Program-made: the position numbers and the translations under genes
From: Salvia splendens
Lineage: Eukaryota; Streptophyta; Magnoliopsida; Lamiales; Lamiaceae
Assembly (NCBI RefSeq): GCF_004379255.2
Contig: NC_056037.1
Coordinates: 31,531,012-31,595,011 of the forward strand
Direction: 5' to 3'
DNA length: 64,000 bases
Notes under the pieces: generated by a model
Seen by the model: only the letters and a program-made list of their open reading frames with translations
What the model was told of the DNA's origin: nothing
Database searches by the model: none
Part shown: positions 29,228 through 39,276 of the stretch, piece by piece
Layout: every line of letters starts with the position of its first letter
How positions within the stretch are numbered: the stretch's first letter is position 1

Positions 29228-31264
29228 TCATTTTGGTTGAAGTTCTACCCAACTCTTAAATCGTTTAGAACCTTTTGAACCAATTTTTTTCTTGAATCCT
29301 TTTGATACCATCATATGAGAGACAACTGAGGAAATCTTCGCATTGTTCCTATTTTCTTGGACATCTTCTTTTGAATGCATTTCCATTACCTTTTTATAGA
29401 GGCCAGACATCGTTTCATGCACCAAGGAGAAGGTTGATTGGTGAACAGAAGCTTCATTAGCCAACCTTATAAGCATTTGACATAGTCTCCTATACCGCTC
29501 AACACTTTGCAATTTAGAATTTTCTTCAACTTCATTTCCTACATAGTCGTGCACTACACCAGTTCTAACTTCTCTTGTCCACCTTTTAAGAATATAATTC
29601 TCCAGAAGCAACTTCACGTCTAACACATCAAACACTTTCACAGAATGACAACATATCAATCCTATCATCTCAAACCTTCGGCAACTACAATGAATCATCT
29701 TTGTACTAGGATCATAGGTCACCCTCCATTCTCCATCATGATTGATTAGTCTGATGACATATTCGAATAATGATCCTGACTCATCTTTATGCTCTATATA
29801 TGCAGCTGCAAACAAGATGAACTCATTCTGAAATAGATCAAAAACGGATGGAGTATAGATCTTAGAAAGTTGTTGTAACATGGGAGAACTCTCCAACCTC
29901 AACCTAGGCAATTTTTGGCGTGCCTCAAAATCACACTTTAGTTCGCTATACCGTTTATCCTCCACGACACGCTCAAAATTTTTAAAAAATTGTGCAATGT
30001 TTAAGTTGGGCATGGTACAATTCTTGATAGTAAAATTGACACGTTCACTAAGTTGTGTGCTTCCCATACCAAGGGTGAAGGCTTTTATATAGCAACATGC
30101 CCATTTCGCCTTCACGTTGTACATATGTTTCAACCACATGTTGTCATGGAGATTAAACTGTGTCAATAAGTTACTCCAAGCCTCCTCAAACTTGGCCTCA
30201 TCCTCAAAGCCATACATACACCTTTTAAAATCTGTCAAGAAACACGATCCTTCCTTCATAAGATTTCCTAAGTGTTTGATTCCATTTTGCATTAAGTGCC
30301 ATGTGCATAATCCATGAAATGCATCTGGCATTACCTCGTGCAAAGCTTTTGCCATAGCTTGATCTTGATCGGTAAAGACAGTCAGAGGCCTTTTGTGTTT
30401 GTGTTCCTCCAAAAAAGTTTCAAACAACCATTTAAATGAAGCTATTGTTTCATCATACAAAAGTGATGCACCGAAAATTACAGCTCTTCTATGATGATTG
30501 AAACCTGAGAACACGGCAAGGGGCCTATTATCACGATTAGTACAATAAGTGGTATCTAATGATACAACATCGCCAAAGTACTCATAGTCAATCAACATTC
30601 TTGCATCTTCCCAAAAAACATTAGTTATCTGCTCTTCCATATCCATTTGGTTCGCATGATAGAATGATGGATTTTTGGATAGCTGGTCTTGAAAGTATTT
30701 CATTAGACAACCGACTTCACCATATACCATGCTTCTTTGTCTCTTAGTACGAAGATAATTCTTAGCATCCAATATAGTGTAACCAATGCCATCTCTTCCT
30801 CCAGCTTGTCTGCTCATTAAATTAAAAGACGATTTCTGATTGAGCCCAACATCATCTGCCAAATCTATCTCATGGGCTTGAACTTCTGTAATGCGACGTT
30901 GAGAAGATAACATCTGTACTGTCTCGGGGAGATGAAGAGTATGCTTATGCTCTTCGATAAACTCTTTTACTTTATACATACCATTCACATAAGTCACCCC
31001 TAATCTTACTTTACAATATGTTCGAGTCTCAAGTCGAGGATTTTTTCTCAATGAATCTCTTTTGTCTTCTTGACGCACTCCTTCCTTACAACAAACATAT
31101 TTATATGATGTTGTTCGACCCGTTTTTTTGCATTTGTTAAAATAATGTTTCCTAACTCCGAATCCAGCTTTTCCTCCGTATTGAACCCAAAACATCCAAG
31201 CATCATCTAAGTTATCAAATTCCAAACCAATTCTAGGCTTAAAATCAGTATCTGGACTGTTCAT
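29228..31264 (-). CDS. FAR1/FHY3-like MULE transposase
   Basis: 678 residues in one open frame. Domains in order: FAR1 DNA-binding domain, a WRKY-GCM1-type zinc finger (about 12-115, with C58-C59, C84 and the 'EEHKHTLHL' histidines); MULE transposase core (about 230-325), with 'VVSLDTTYCTN' (D237), 'VFTDQDQAM' (D299/D301) and 'GLCTWHLMQN'; SWIM zinc finger at 526-540, C-S-C then C-C-H. Plant FAR1/FHY3 light-signalling factors descend from such transposases. Here the gene lies between matching TIRs with a TSD, so it is the element's own transposase and not a domesticated FRS gene. It would bind the TIRs and cut and paste the element in the nucleus. All core motifs are present. The C-terminus may be shortened: TGA precedes a good splice donor and further exon-like segments. 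Confidence 0.9.
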   Translation of the reverse strand: MNSPDTDFKPRIGLEFDNLDDAWMFWVQYGGKAGFGVRKHYFNKCKKTGRTTSYKYVCCKEGVRQEDKRDSLRKNPRLETRTYCKVRLGVTYVNGMYKVKEFIEEHKHTLHLPETVQMLSSQRRITEVQAHEIDLADDVGLNQKSSFNLMSRQAGGRDGIGYTILDAKNYLRTKRQRSMVYGEVGCLMKYFQDQLSKNPSFYHANQMDMEEQITNVFWEDARMLIDYEYFGDVVSLDTTYCTNRDNRPLAVFSGFNHHRRAVIFGASLLYDETIASFKWLFETFLEEHKHKRPLTVFTDQDQAMAKALHEVMPDAFHGLCTWHLMQNGIKHLGNLMKEGSCFLTDFKRCMYGFEDEAKFEEAWSNLLTQFNLHDNMWLKHMYNVKAKWACCYIKAFTLGMGSTQLSERVNFTIKNCTMPNLNIAQFFKNFERVVEDKRYSELKCDFEARQKLPRLRLESSPMLQQLSKIYTPSVFDLFQNEFILFAAAYIEHKDESGSLFEYVIRLINHDGEWRVTYDPSTKMIHCSCRRFEMIGLICCHSVKVFDVLDVKLLLENYILKRWTREVRTGVVHDYVGNEVEENSKLQSVERYRRLCQMLIRLANEASVHQSTFSLVHETMSGLYKKVMEMHSKEDVQENRNNAKISSVVSHMMVSKGFKKKIGSKGSKRFKSWVELQPK

Positions 31265-31783
31265 AGTGACAAATTATTGCAAAAGTCTGTAAAAGCCATA
31301 AAAAGAAAATGTGTAAGGAAAACATGAAATCACAGAATATATGCAATGCTATGTTCCTCTCAATATTAGATATCAAGCTCCATAACAATCAAAACCAATA
31401 ATATATTCATGAGAAGATAAATTTGAGAAAATAGAGTATTTCACTATAGAATGTCTCCATCCCCACAAAACATTAATAATAGAAAAATGTATAGATGATT
31501 TTACATTTAAATTGAATACCTGATGCTTATCAGCAATGAGAAGCTTTGAGAAAAAAAGAAAATTGCATAGAGAAAAAGGAGAGCAGAAGTCGTGCGTGCC
31601 TTTTTGGTGGGGAAGAATAAGATGAAAAAGTTAATGATTCAATTTCTATATTCTAATATACGGAAAAAGAGGGAAACGAAAATATTCAAAGTAGAGTATT
31701 TGGGAATAGAGAGGAAGTGCAGAAAATTAAAACGTTATAGCACTTTTTTACTATTGAATTAAGCATGCAATACGGCGCTGTTT

Positions 31784-32150
31784 GGTCTTTTCTTTTCTTC
31801 GAGCACTTGGTATGCATTACTTGGAACATTTGGTCTGAATCTCAAGTATAAATACCCCATTGCCTTATACAAATTAACTAAATACAATTCTGTAACTCCT
31901 TCATAGATTAGTTTAGTTTATAATTGGATTTGTATACGTATCATATTTCTTATTTTTATTAAATTGATTTAGTTTCCAGTAAAGAAAAAAAATCAGAAAG
32001 AGAGAGGAATTAGATTGAAATGAAAACATGGAAGAAATTGTCAATTGAATTGTGAACACACAAAACGACGCCGTTCCCCAACTCCGAAACGCTGCGTTTT
32101 GAGCACAGCAGCCCCTGCTGTGATTTCTCCACAGCAGGGGATCCGTTCCC
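31784..32150 (-). repeat. Right TIR of the MULE
   Basis: 367 bp, inverted copy of 27807-28170, ending CCGTTCCC. Lies upstream of the transposase and so should contain its promoter; the TATA-like AAGTATAAATACCCC at about 31843 is on the plus strand. Confidence 0.95.
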
Positions 32151-32159
32151 CAGAAGGTT

Positions 32160-33230
32160 ATCTAAACTTAAAGAATGGCACGTGGTAGGGCCCACATATA
32201 TGGGTAAGAAGTGTTACCGTGAGATGGTATTAATTAAAGTATAGCCCACATGATTTCAATTACATTATGGTTAACTAACTTTAGAGAGCTCTCTCATCAC
32301 ATCCTCACTACAAATATCCTCTCAGCCCAGTAAAGAATTTTATTCATTATTATAGGGATCAAATAATTCGAGATTCACTAATTACCGAGACTTTTTTCAA
32401 TTACACCGCTATTAAGATGGCTAATCTCAGAGTTACAAGCCGAAATACAAAAGATTAATTACAGTAGAAAACCTAAGTACAATCTAACTAACTAAGTACT
32501 GGTTACAACCTGAACCCTAGCTAAGATCAGCTCCTCGTCAGGATCTGGCCTCAAAGCTTTCACCAGTTTAACACCTGCACACTAAAGAAAACCGTCAGTA
32601 TAACAAGAAAGGACTTCGTAGAGCCTAACACGTATACAGACACGATTCATAAAGTAGAGATTAGAGGATATGGCTCAGGTCATAGCAGTGACTGCACTAG
32701 GCCTTGGACCTCCCCAAATCTCAACTGTAAATCACAAAGAGGAAACCGTTGAGTGGACTACACTGTCTGAGATCAGAAACCCTAGATCTCACCGACTACC
32801 GTACACCACAGCCTTCTCACACACAGATCACCACGAACCATTTGGATCTCCGCCTCACAACACAAGATCTCACAAGAACACTTCTGATTCTAACTATATC
32901 TAACCCTGTGGTCAGACCTCGAACAAGACCTGAGAAGGAAACCGAAGCAGTGACCTAACTTCAGATCAGAACCGATGATCATCGGAGGAAGAAAGAGATC
33001 TGAGAAGACGAACGGCAGTAACCGCCGTAGAGAGAGAGTGTAGAGAGAAGGCCGAGTAAATAACAAGATAGAGAGAGTAACAGACTAACTGAGGAGAGGA
33101 AGTGAGGAGGTTGTGAGATATTACTCCGCAAACAAACACAACCCTCCATCCAACGGCTGGGACTCATGATCCGTGTGGGGGTGCACACGTGGCGGCCATC
33201 GGAGCTATCCAACGGCTGGGACTCATGATC
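32160..33230. other. Non-coding stretch, possibly part of a retrotransposon LTR
   Basis: No supported gene. Read on the minus strand, 33230 to 32960 looks promoter- and leader-like (CT-rich, 'CTTCCTCTCCTCAG' and 'CTCTCTCTACGG'), preceded by a 23-bp direct repeat CCAACGGCTGGGACTCATGA (starting 33151 and 33208). This could be an LTR with its U3 repeats, in minus orientation, but I found no paired end or TSD. Confidence 0.3.
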
Positions 33231-34798
33231 CAGTATATACCCTTGATGATCGGGTCGGTTGCGGTCTCGTAGCGGAGGCAGTTATCATGTAGTTGTTGCA
33301 TCAACTGCACATCTAGGTTCTCCCTCAAGACCTCGTGGGGACCATGGGCTGAGGTATAGGGGCGGGTTGCAGGATGCGCCATCCAGACGCGGCCGACGAT
33401 AGGCAGGAGGAACTTCCAGCCACTCTAGCACTTCGAATAGAGGCATGTTGTCCCGGAGGGCGTGGGCGCCTAGAGTGTGTAGCAGAGGGCTCTTCGGTTT
33501 GCTCGTTGTTGAGGTCGATTGATTGCGATCCGCTGCCGCTGTTGTAGTCCCCGGCTTGTGTCTAGTACGCTTCGCCCCAGGAGCTCCTGCCCGCTCTTGT
33601 GCACAGATGGCCTTGAATTTTGGAGAGTGCTCGAGAACAAGATACTCCTCCCACATTGTGAACTTCAGCCAGTTTTCCGTGTTGAATTGACTCATAGACA
33701 GTGCCTTCACGTCGGCTTCGCTTCGGCCACTCTCAGCATTGAGTAGGTTGTTCTCGTATATGCCCACGAACCGCTTGGTGGCCGTCAAAATCCTAGACCA
33801 CTTTTTGCGGAGCTGTTCCCCGTCACGCGGTTTGGCACCTTGAGGTTTGAACTCGTTGTATGCCAACAGGCCGCGCTTCCAAAAGCTCCCCTCGGTCTGA
33901 TTGGTTCCCACTATGGGGTCCGATGTGACGGCATCCTACGCCCGCGCCACAACAATGGACTCCGCTTTGGTGTAGAGCGTGACCCGTTTACCTCCGGCTT
34001 CCGGCGCCGCTGCCCTCGCCGCCACCGCCGGTGCTGCCAGCGCCGCTGCCCGAGTCGCTGCCACCGCCGCTGCCTTTCCCGCTGCTGCCGCCTCTTCCGC
34101 CGCCCCTGCTTCCACACGCTCTCATCGGAACGGGCGTATCCACGCGCGCTGCCGGCGTATCCGGTATGCTCGGACTGAGCAAACCCATAATCGTCTCCAG
34201 TGCGTCTCGATCTGCATCGGTGAAAGGAGATTGGCTGGATTGGTGAAGGGGTCTTCGGACGCGGATGGTTAAGCGCGTCGAGGTTGGGTCTGTAATCTCC
34301 AAACGCCGAGCGACGCAAATTCCTCTTAAAAGGTTGGGGCGTGGGAGGAGACCTCCACGGCTGAGATGGAGGAGGGGTTGGACTCGATCCCCATGGAGGG
34401 GGAGTTTGACTCCAACTCCACGGCTGGGACGGATTGCCGCCATATCCCGACGGCTGGGAAGGATAGCCGCCATATCCAGATTCGTCAGTGCCGGGTGATT
34501 CGTCGTCTCCACCGTGCATTTTTAGAGAGTGAAAGTGTAGAGATTGAATGAATGGAGAGTGTGTGAAAAGGGTGTAAAATGGGTGGTGGAAGGGTGGTAT
34601 TTATAATAGAATTTTTGAAAAAAAAAAATAAAATTGACCTGGGCGGCCGGCGCGCCCATAGGCGCGGCGATCGGGCACCGGCGCGTCCTCGCACAACTCT
34701 CGGCAGAGGCCCTTCCGCCCCGGAAATGCCATCCGCCCCGAGGTGGACGTCCTCGCCACTATAGATCGGCGGGAATGGGGCGGCCGACGTGGATACTC
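33231..34798 (-). mobile_element. Harbinger ORF1-only element, left end missing
   Basis: The right end, CGTGGATACTC at 34798 followed by TAA, and the GC-rich subterminal block (34635-34798) match the family. The left TIR is absent: homology to the element at 36085 starts abruptly near 33231 inside the ORF1 C-terminus, next to the second copy of a 23-bp repeat. The element is therefore truncated. Confidence 0.6.
33285..34519 (-). pseudogene. Frameshifted Myb-like ORF1
   Basis: The N-terminal frame from ATG 34519 ('MHGGDDESPGTDESGYGGYP', Gly/Tyr/Pro/Ser-rich) breaks after about 90 residues; the next part reads in a second frame ('QSPFTDADRDALETIMGLL'), and the SANT-like core is in a third (33911-33285: 'NQTEGSFWKRGLLAYNEF', 'RKKWSRILTATKRFVGIYEN', 'GRSEADVKALS'). 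At least two frameshifts separate the pieces. Compared with 36256-37811 it is the same subfamily. No functional product is likely. Confidence 0.75.
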
Positions 34799-35167
34799 TA
34801 ACTACAAATGATAGTACTTTTGTAATTACGGGTCATAGTACTTATTTTTTACCTTTTATATTAGATAATCTCACTCTAATCACATTTATCCATGAAAACT
34901 TTGTGATCCAAAACAAGATCTTCTACACAAACTTATGTTTCAAATTCCCCTTTTTGTAATTACATTATAATTAGTTGTATTCTTGTCTTACTTTTGAGCA
35001 ACAACCGAATAATTATTAAACAAAAATTCTATAAACTCTCCTGCCAACCACTATCAACATATTGTTAAGTAAGAATGAAATCTTATTTAGCCGATCCAAA
35101 TCGTAATGCTTTTAGATGGGGTCCTTTTTTAAGAAAATAATATAAGCGTACCAAAACTAGTTATATG

Positions 35168-35244
35168 TCAGGTGGGGATAGACCTGCCCACGGTTCGTGA
35201 ATCGGCAGTTCCGAATGTCAGGTGGGGATAGACATGCCCACGGA
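35168..35244. repeat. 50-bp tandem duplication across the hAT left junction
   Basis: 'GTCAGGTGGGGATAGAC' occurs at 35168 and again at 35218, each followed by (C/A)TGCCCACGG. The repeat unit includes host flank, TSD and TIR, so the duplication happened after the insertion. Confidence 0.8.
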
Positions 35245-35634
35245 CCGCCGGTTCTGGTTTCGTGAAATGTGAAACCGGAACCAAACTGTGAGGCTATTTC
35301 ACCGTTCCGGTTTCGGTTCGAAAATCAGCGGTTCCGGTTCCGAAACGCCGGTTTTATGACAGTTTTTACGGTTTCGAACCGCCGGTTTTCGGCTATTTTT
35401 CGAGGTTCCGGCTAGATTTCACGGTTTTCCGATGATTTTTCACTATTCCGGTTTGGAACCGTCCAGAACCAGCGGTTCCGGCACGGTTTCGGTTCGTAAA
35501 ATTTGGAACCGAAACCGGCCCGGAGTACAAAATATGGCGATTCCGGTTCAATAAAAAAGACCCGGTTCTGAACCGGAACCGCCGGTTACAGTTCCGCGAT
35601 TAACCGCCGAAACCGAAAACCTTGAGCATCTCTA
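35179..35634. mobile_element. hAT-type non-autonomous element, TSD GGTGGGGA
   Basis: 456 bp of CCGGTTC-rich sequence between perfect 8-bp duplications GGTGGGGA (35171-35178, 35635-35642). The ends are TAGACCTGCCC and, inverted, TAGAGATGCTC, in keeping with hAT termini. The duplicated segment in copy 2 (about 49820) lacks it, giving an empty-site comparison. No ORF. Confidence 0.85.
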
Positions 35635-35779
35635 GGTGGGGACCAAATTAATTGTGTATAGGACCGGCTTACTTCGTGTAAAAAGACCATGTAGAAAAAG
35701 GCATCTCCATTAAAAGCAAGGGCATTTTGGTGAATTCAAAACAAAGTCCTCTTCTCGTGGCGAGATACACCGGACACGT

Positions 35780-35785
35780 CACGTG
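35780..35785. promoter_or_regulatory. G-box of the GTE promoter, copy 1
   Basis: CACGTG in 'GACACGTCACGTGCC', conserved with 50426-50431 in copy 2. In copy 1 it is now about 3.5 kb from the ATG because of inserted elements. Confidence 0.55.
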
Positions 35786-36084
35786 CCAAAGCGAGTTTTC
35801 TTCATATCCACGTCACCACTTCCATAGAACCCCACAGAAACCCTACAAGCCGACTCATCTCATCTCAAACCCGAACTCCCGCCACGTGTCCCAACAGTCC
35901 CATCTTGGCCGTCCGTGAGAGAAGTCTCGATCAACTCTCAGCGAGCAGACAAATCCACTGTTACCATTAGATTTTTATCACCTGGAAATCAACGGCTGTG
36001 ATGCTGCCCAATATATGAGCGGGCAGATCTCATCGCCTTTAAGAAGCACGCCCTCTCCATCTGATTTCTTCGCTCAAACCCTAA

Positions 36085-38137
36085 GGGTGTCCACTATAAG
36101 GAGGACACGCCAAATAGCCCCGCCCCAGTTTTTGTCCATAGCCCCAATTTTGTTGTCCATAGCCCCAAAATTCTATTTCCGCCACTATAGTGGACACCTC
36201 CAATACCCCCAAATTTTATAATCAATTTTCATTTTTAAATATTTTTTAGTTTCAATCAAGTGTAATTTAAATAATCGCAGTGTAAATAACTAGAATACGA
36301 GGTAATTAGGGCCGAATATTGGTTGTATTGCAAAGCGGTAAAATTATACAACGAATAATTAAAATAAAATACAACTACAAAACTCCGCCACCGTCTACTC
36401 GGTGTCGGAGTCGGCTTCCTCGTCTTTATCTTCTTCTTCTTTTTCTCCTCCTCCTCTCTCGCTGCTGCCGGCCGCGGTATCCCAGGCGCATTATCAACCA
36501 ACCCCATTCGACTCTCAATCCGAGTGATGAGCCTCTTGTAGACGTTCCTGACGTACGGGTCAGTTTCCCCTGCGTATTTGCTGCATACGTCTTGCAGTTG
36601 TTGCATCAACTGCACGTCTATGGTATTGAACAAAACCTCGTGGGGTTGCACCGTAGGCTGTGGGATTGGGGTGGATTGGTGGATGCGCGATCCGGACGCG
36701 CCCGCCGATAGGCGGGAGCCACTTCTACCCCCTCTGGCGCTGCGGATAGAGGCCTGTTGTCCCATGGGCCGTCGTCGCCTAGTGTGAGTATCGACTGGCT
36801 CTTCGACTTGCTCGTCGGACTGCTCGACCTCGTGCGAGCCACTTCCACTGCTGTAGTCGCCGGCAAGGTTGTGCCTTGTGCACTTTGGCCCAGGAGCTGT
36901 TCCCACTTCGTTCGCCACGATCGACCTGAATTTCGGACAATCCGCGAGGACAAGATACTCTTCCCACAAGGTGAACTTCGGCCAGCCCTCCGTGTGGTAT
37001 TGGCCCTCAGACAGGTTCTTAACATCAGCTGCGCTGCGGCCACTCTCAGCGTGGCGAATGTTGTTCTCGTATATGGACGCGAACCGCTTGGTCGCATGGA
37101 GAATCCTACCCCACTTTTTCCGGAGCTGTTCTGGGTCGCGCCTCTCGGCGCCGGCGGGTTTGAACTCCTCGTATGCAAACATGACGCGCCTCCAAAAGCT
37201 CCCCTCGGCCTGATCTGTGCCCACCACGGGATCTGAAGTGATAGCATCCCAAGCCTTCTCCACGGCAATGCTCTCGTCTTTGGTGTATGGCTTGCCCCGG
37301 TTTGACCCAGAACCAGAGCCACCGCTACCGCCAGTGCCACTGCCCTCGCCACTCGGAATGTCGGAACGGGCGTTTCTGCCCGTGCTGCCGGCGTATCTGG
37401 GATGCCAGAACTGAGCAGACCCATCATAGTATCAAACGCATCTTGATCTGCCTCGGTGAACGGAGATTGGCTGGCTTGGAAAGGGGAACCCGGACGCGGC
37501 TGGTGAAGCGTGTCTAGGTTGGGTGAGTAATCTCCAAATGCGGAACGACTCAGATTCCGCTGTAAAGGTGGCGGAGTTGGAGAAGACCTCCACGACTGAG
37601 ATGGAGGAAGGGGTGGACTCGATGCCCACGGTGGGGGAAATTGATTCCAAGTCCAAGGCTGGGACGGAGGTGCATATCCGCCAAAGCCCGACGGCTGAGA
37701 AGCATATCCGCCAAAACCCGATGGCTGCGAAGGATAGCCCGAGGGGTTTGATGGATAGCTGCCATATCCCGATTCCTGAGAGTCGGGTGATTCTTCGTCT
37801 CCTCGTTGCATTTTTTAGAGAGTGGTTGTGTAGATAGTGAGTGGATGGATTTTGTGAAAATGGTGAAAAATAGGTGGTGGAGAGTGGTATTTATAGAGGA
37901 AAAAAACAAAAAAAAAAATTTAAAATCACACCGCAATAGCCGCGGCGGATAATCACACTATAGTCGCCGCGCCTATAGGCGCGGCTATGTCCCCCCCCCC
38001 CCGCCGCGTCCTCGCCTCGCTGCCGGCGATCGCCCGTCCGCCCACCCCACCCACGTCCGCCGGGCCCGCCCCTATAATTCGCCCGCCTACCACCCCAACC
38101 CATGGCTATAGCCGCAGGCGTCCCATAGTGGACACTC
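36085..38137 (-). mobile_element. Harbinger ORF1-only element A in the GTE copy-1 leader
   Basis: Left end GGGTGTCCACTATA, right inverted end GAGTGTCCACTATGGGA, left TSD TAA (36082-36084), right TCA (38138-38140), probably TAA with one change. It contains a frameshifted ORF1 and a GC-rich right block with a poly-C run (37988-38000). Copy 2 shows the empty site (50691-50693). Confidence 0.85.
36256..37811 (-). pseudogene. Frameshifted Myb-like ORF1 of element A
   Basis: From ATG 37811 the frame reads a Gly/Tyr/Pro/Ser-rich N-terminus ('SQPSGFGGYAPPSQPWTW', then 'SPFTEADQDAFDTMMGLL') up to 'AETPVPTFR' near 37365. The SANT-like core continues in another frame (to 36256): 'KPYTKDESIAVEKAWDAI', 'GTDQAEGSFWRRVMFAYEEF', 'GRSAADVKNLS'. 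The C-terminal helix 'VQLMQQLQDVCSKY' is retained. One shift is enough to explain the break. The upstream frame stays open as a nonsense tail to 36618. Confidence 0.75.
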
Positions 38138-38140
38138 TCA

Positions 38141-39053
38141 GAGCATCTCCAATGGCGGACGTCCGGTCGGACGTCGCGACGGATGTGGCGTTTAGGTCGG
38201 ATACGGACGTCCCGTGAGGACGTCGGGTGTCCTCGGACGTCCAGGCGACGGGCGGGCGGACGTCCGCCACTGTGGCAAGGGTCGGACGTCCGGGTCGGAC
38301 GTCCGGAAATTATTATTTTTTTTAAAAAAAAAACTCTATATATACGGCTCGTTGAACTTCATTTCAACGCGGAGTGGGCCGGGGATGTTGGATTATGTAG
38401 AGGTTTAGGATGAAGCGTTGCATCCCTTCATTTCACAACCGAAAATAACTGATTGTTGGCGGGTTATAAAATTGCAATTTGGTCCTTCAATTATCGAAAA
38501 TTCCATTTCCGGATGAAGATTTCTGCACAGTAATTCCATTCCAGTTCGACCCCAGCCAGGGGCTCTGCCCCTTGGACCCCGCTCTCGGGGCGCTGCCCCT
38601 GAACCCCCGTCTAATCATAACGAATTCAAATAAGTGTGCACTCCGCACTTCCAACTTATTTGATGTCTCATTATAATTATATTGATCAATCAAGTTAATC
38701 CAATTACACTAAAATATCCAACAAATTATGTATTTTTCTTTTTTCGAATGACTATGTATTTTGATTTTTTCTAACTATGTTTTTTTTATGTTTTATGAAT
38801 ATGTATTTTTGTCCGTATTTTGCTTTCACGTATTCTGTGTCAAAATTATATTTCTGTTTTTACGTAATTAAATTATTGTGATTTTTTTTATTGCCGGATG
38901 TCCTAGTGGGAAGGGCGATGGGAAGGGCGGATTGTGCAGGGGATGTCCTAGTGACGTGGCAGTGGGATGGGAAGTCCTAGTGACGTGGCATGAGGTGTTT
39001 TTGGGATGTTCTAGTGGATGTTCTAGTGAGATGTCCGCCCACTGGAAATGCTC
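38141..39053. mobile_element. Harbinger-type element B, no ORF, abutting element A
   Basis: Ends GAGCATCTCCAATGGCGGAC and, inverted, GAGCATTTCCAGTGGGCGGA; followed by TAA (39054-39056), preceded by TCA shared with element A. The left part is rich in GACGTCC motifs. A solo LTR is nested at 38396-38723. No protein is encoded. Confidence 0.8.
38396..38723 (-). repeat. Solo LTR nested in element B (relative of 4089-4623)
   Basis: On the minus strand it starts TGTTGGATATTTTAGTGTAA and ends CTCTACA; the flanks are GATTA and AATTA, a near-perfect 5-bp duplication. It shares the GC-rich core ('GGGGTCCAAGGGGC') with the 4-kb copy, inverted, and is about 200 bp shorter. Confidence 0.6.
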
Positions 39054-39276
39054 TAAGATCTCCCCACCCTTGTAACATAGTGTCCAGTATAATATCCTTT
39101 GCTTTTTTGTTTTCCCCCTAAATTCTTGCCATTTTAAAATTTAATATAGCTCCGAGCCGCCGCAGATCGTTCGGCGAGGCGGTATAATGGAAGATTCCGG
39201 CTATTCCGTAAATGATTTTTGGGGTAAATTGCTGCCGGTGGCTCAACAGTGCTGAGCGCTGTCGACGGTACGATTC

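Larger units (their letters stand above)
27807..32150 (-). mobile_element. Complete MULE with long TIRs and 9-bp TSD CAGAAGGTT
   Basis: 4,344 bp. The arms 27807-28170 and 31784-32150 are inverted copies of each other with few differences. The flanks carry a perfect 9-bp duplication CAGAAGGTT (27798-27806, 32151-32159), the size typical of Mutator-like elements. One gene, a FAR1-type transposase, lies on the minus strand. The first ~40 bases of each arm form a hairpin (CCCCTGCTGTG/CACAGCAGGGG). A ~80-bp tandem duplication (about 28549-28710) lies in the spacer next to the left arm. Perfect TSD and close arms indicate a young insertion. Confidence 0.95.
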
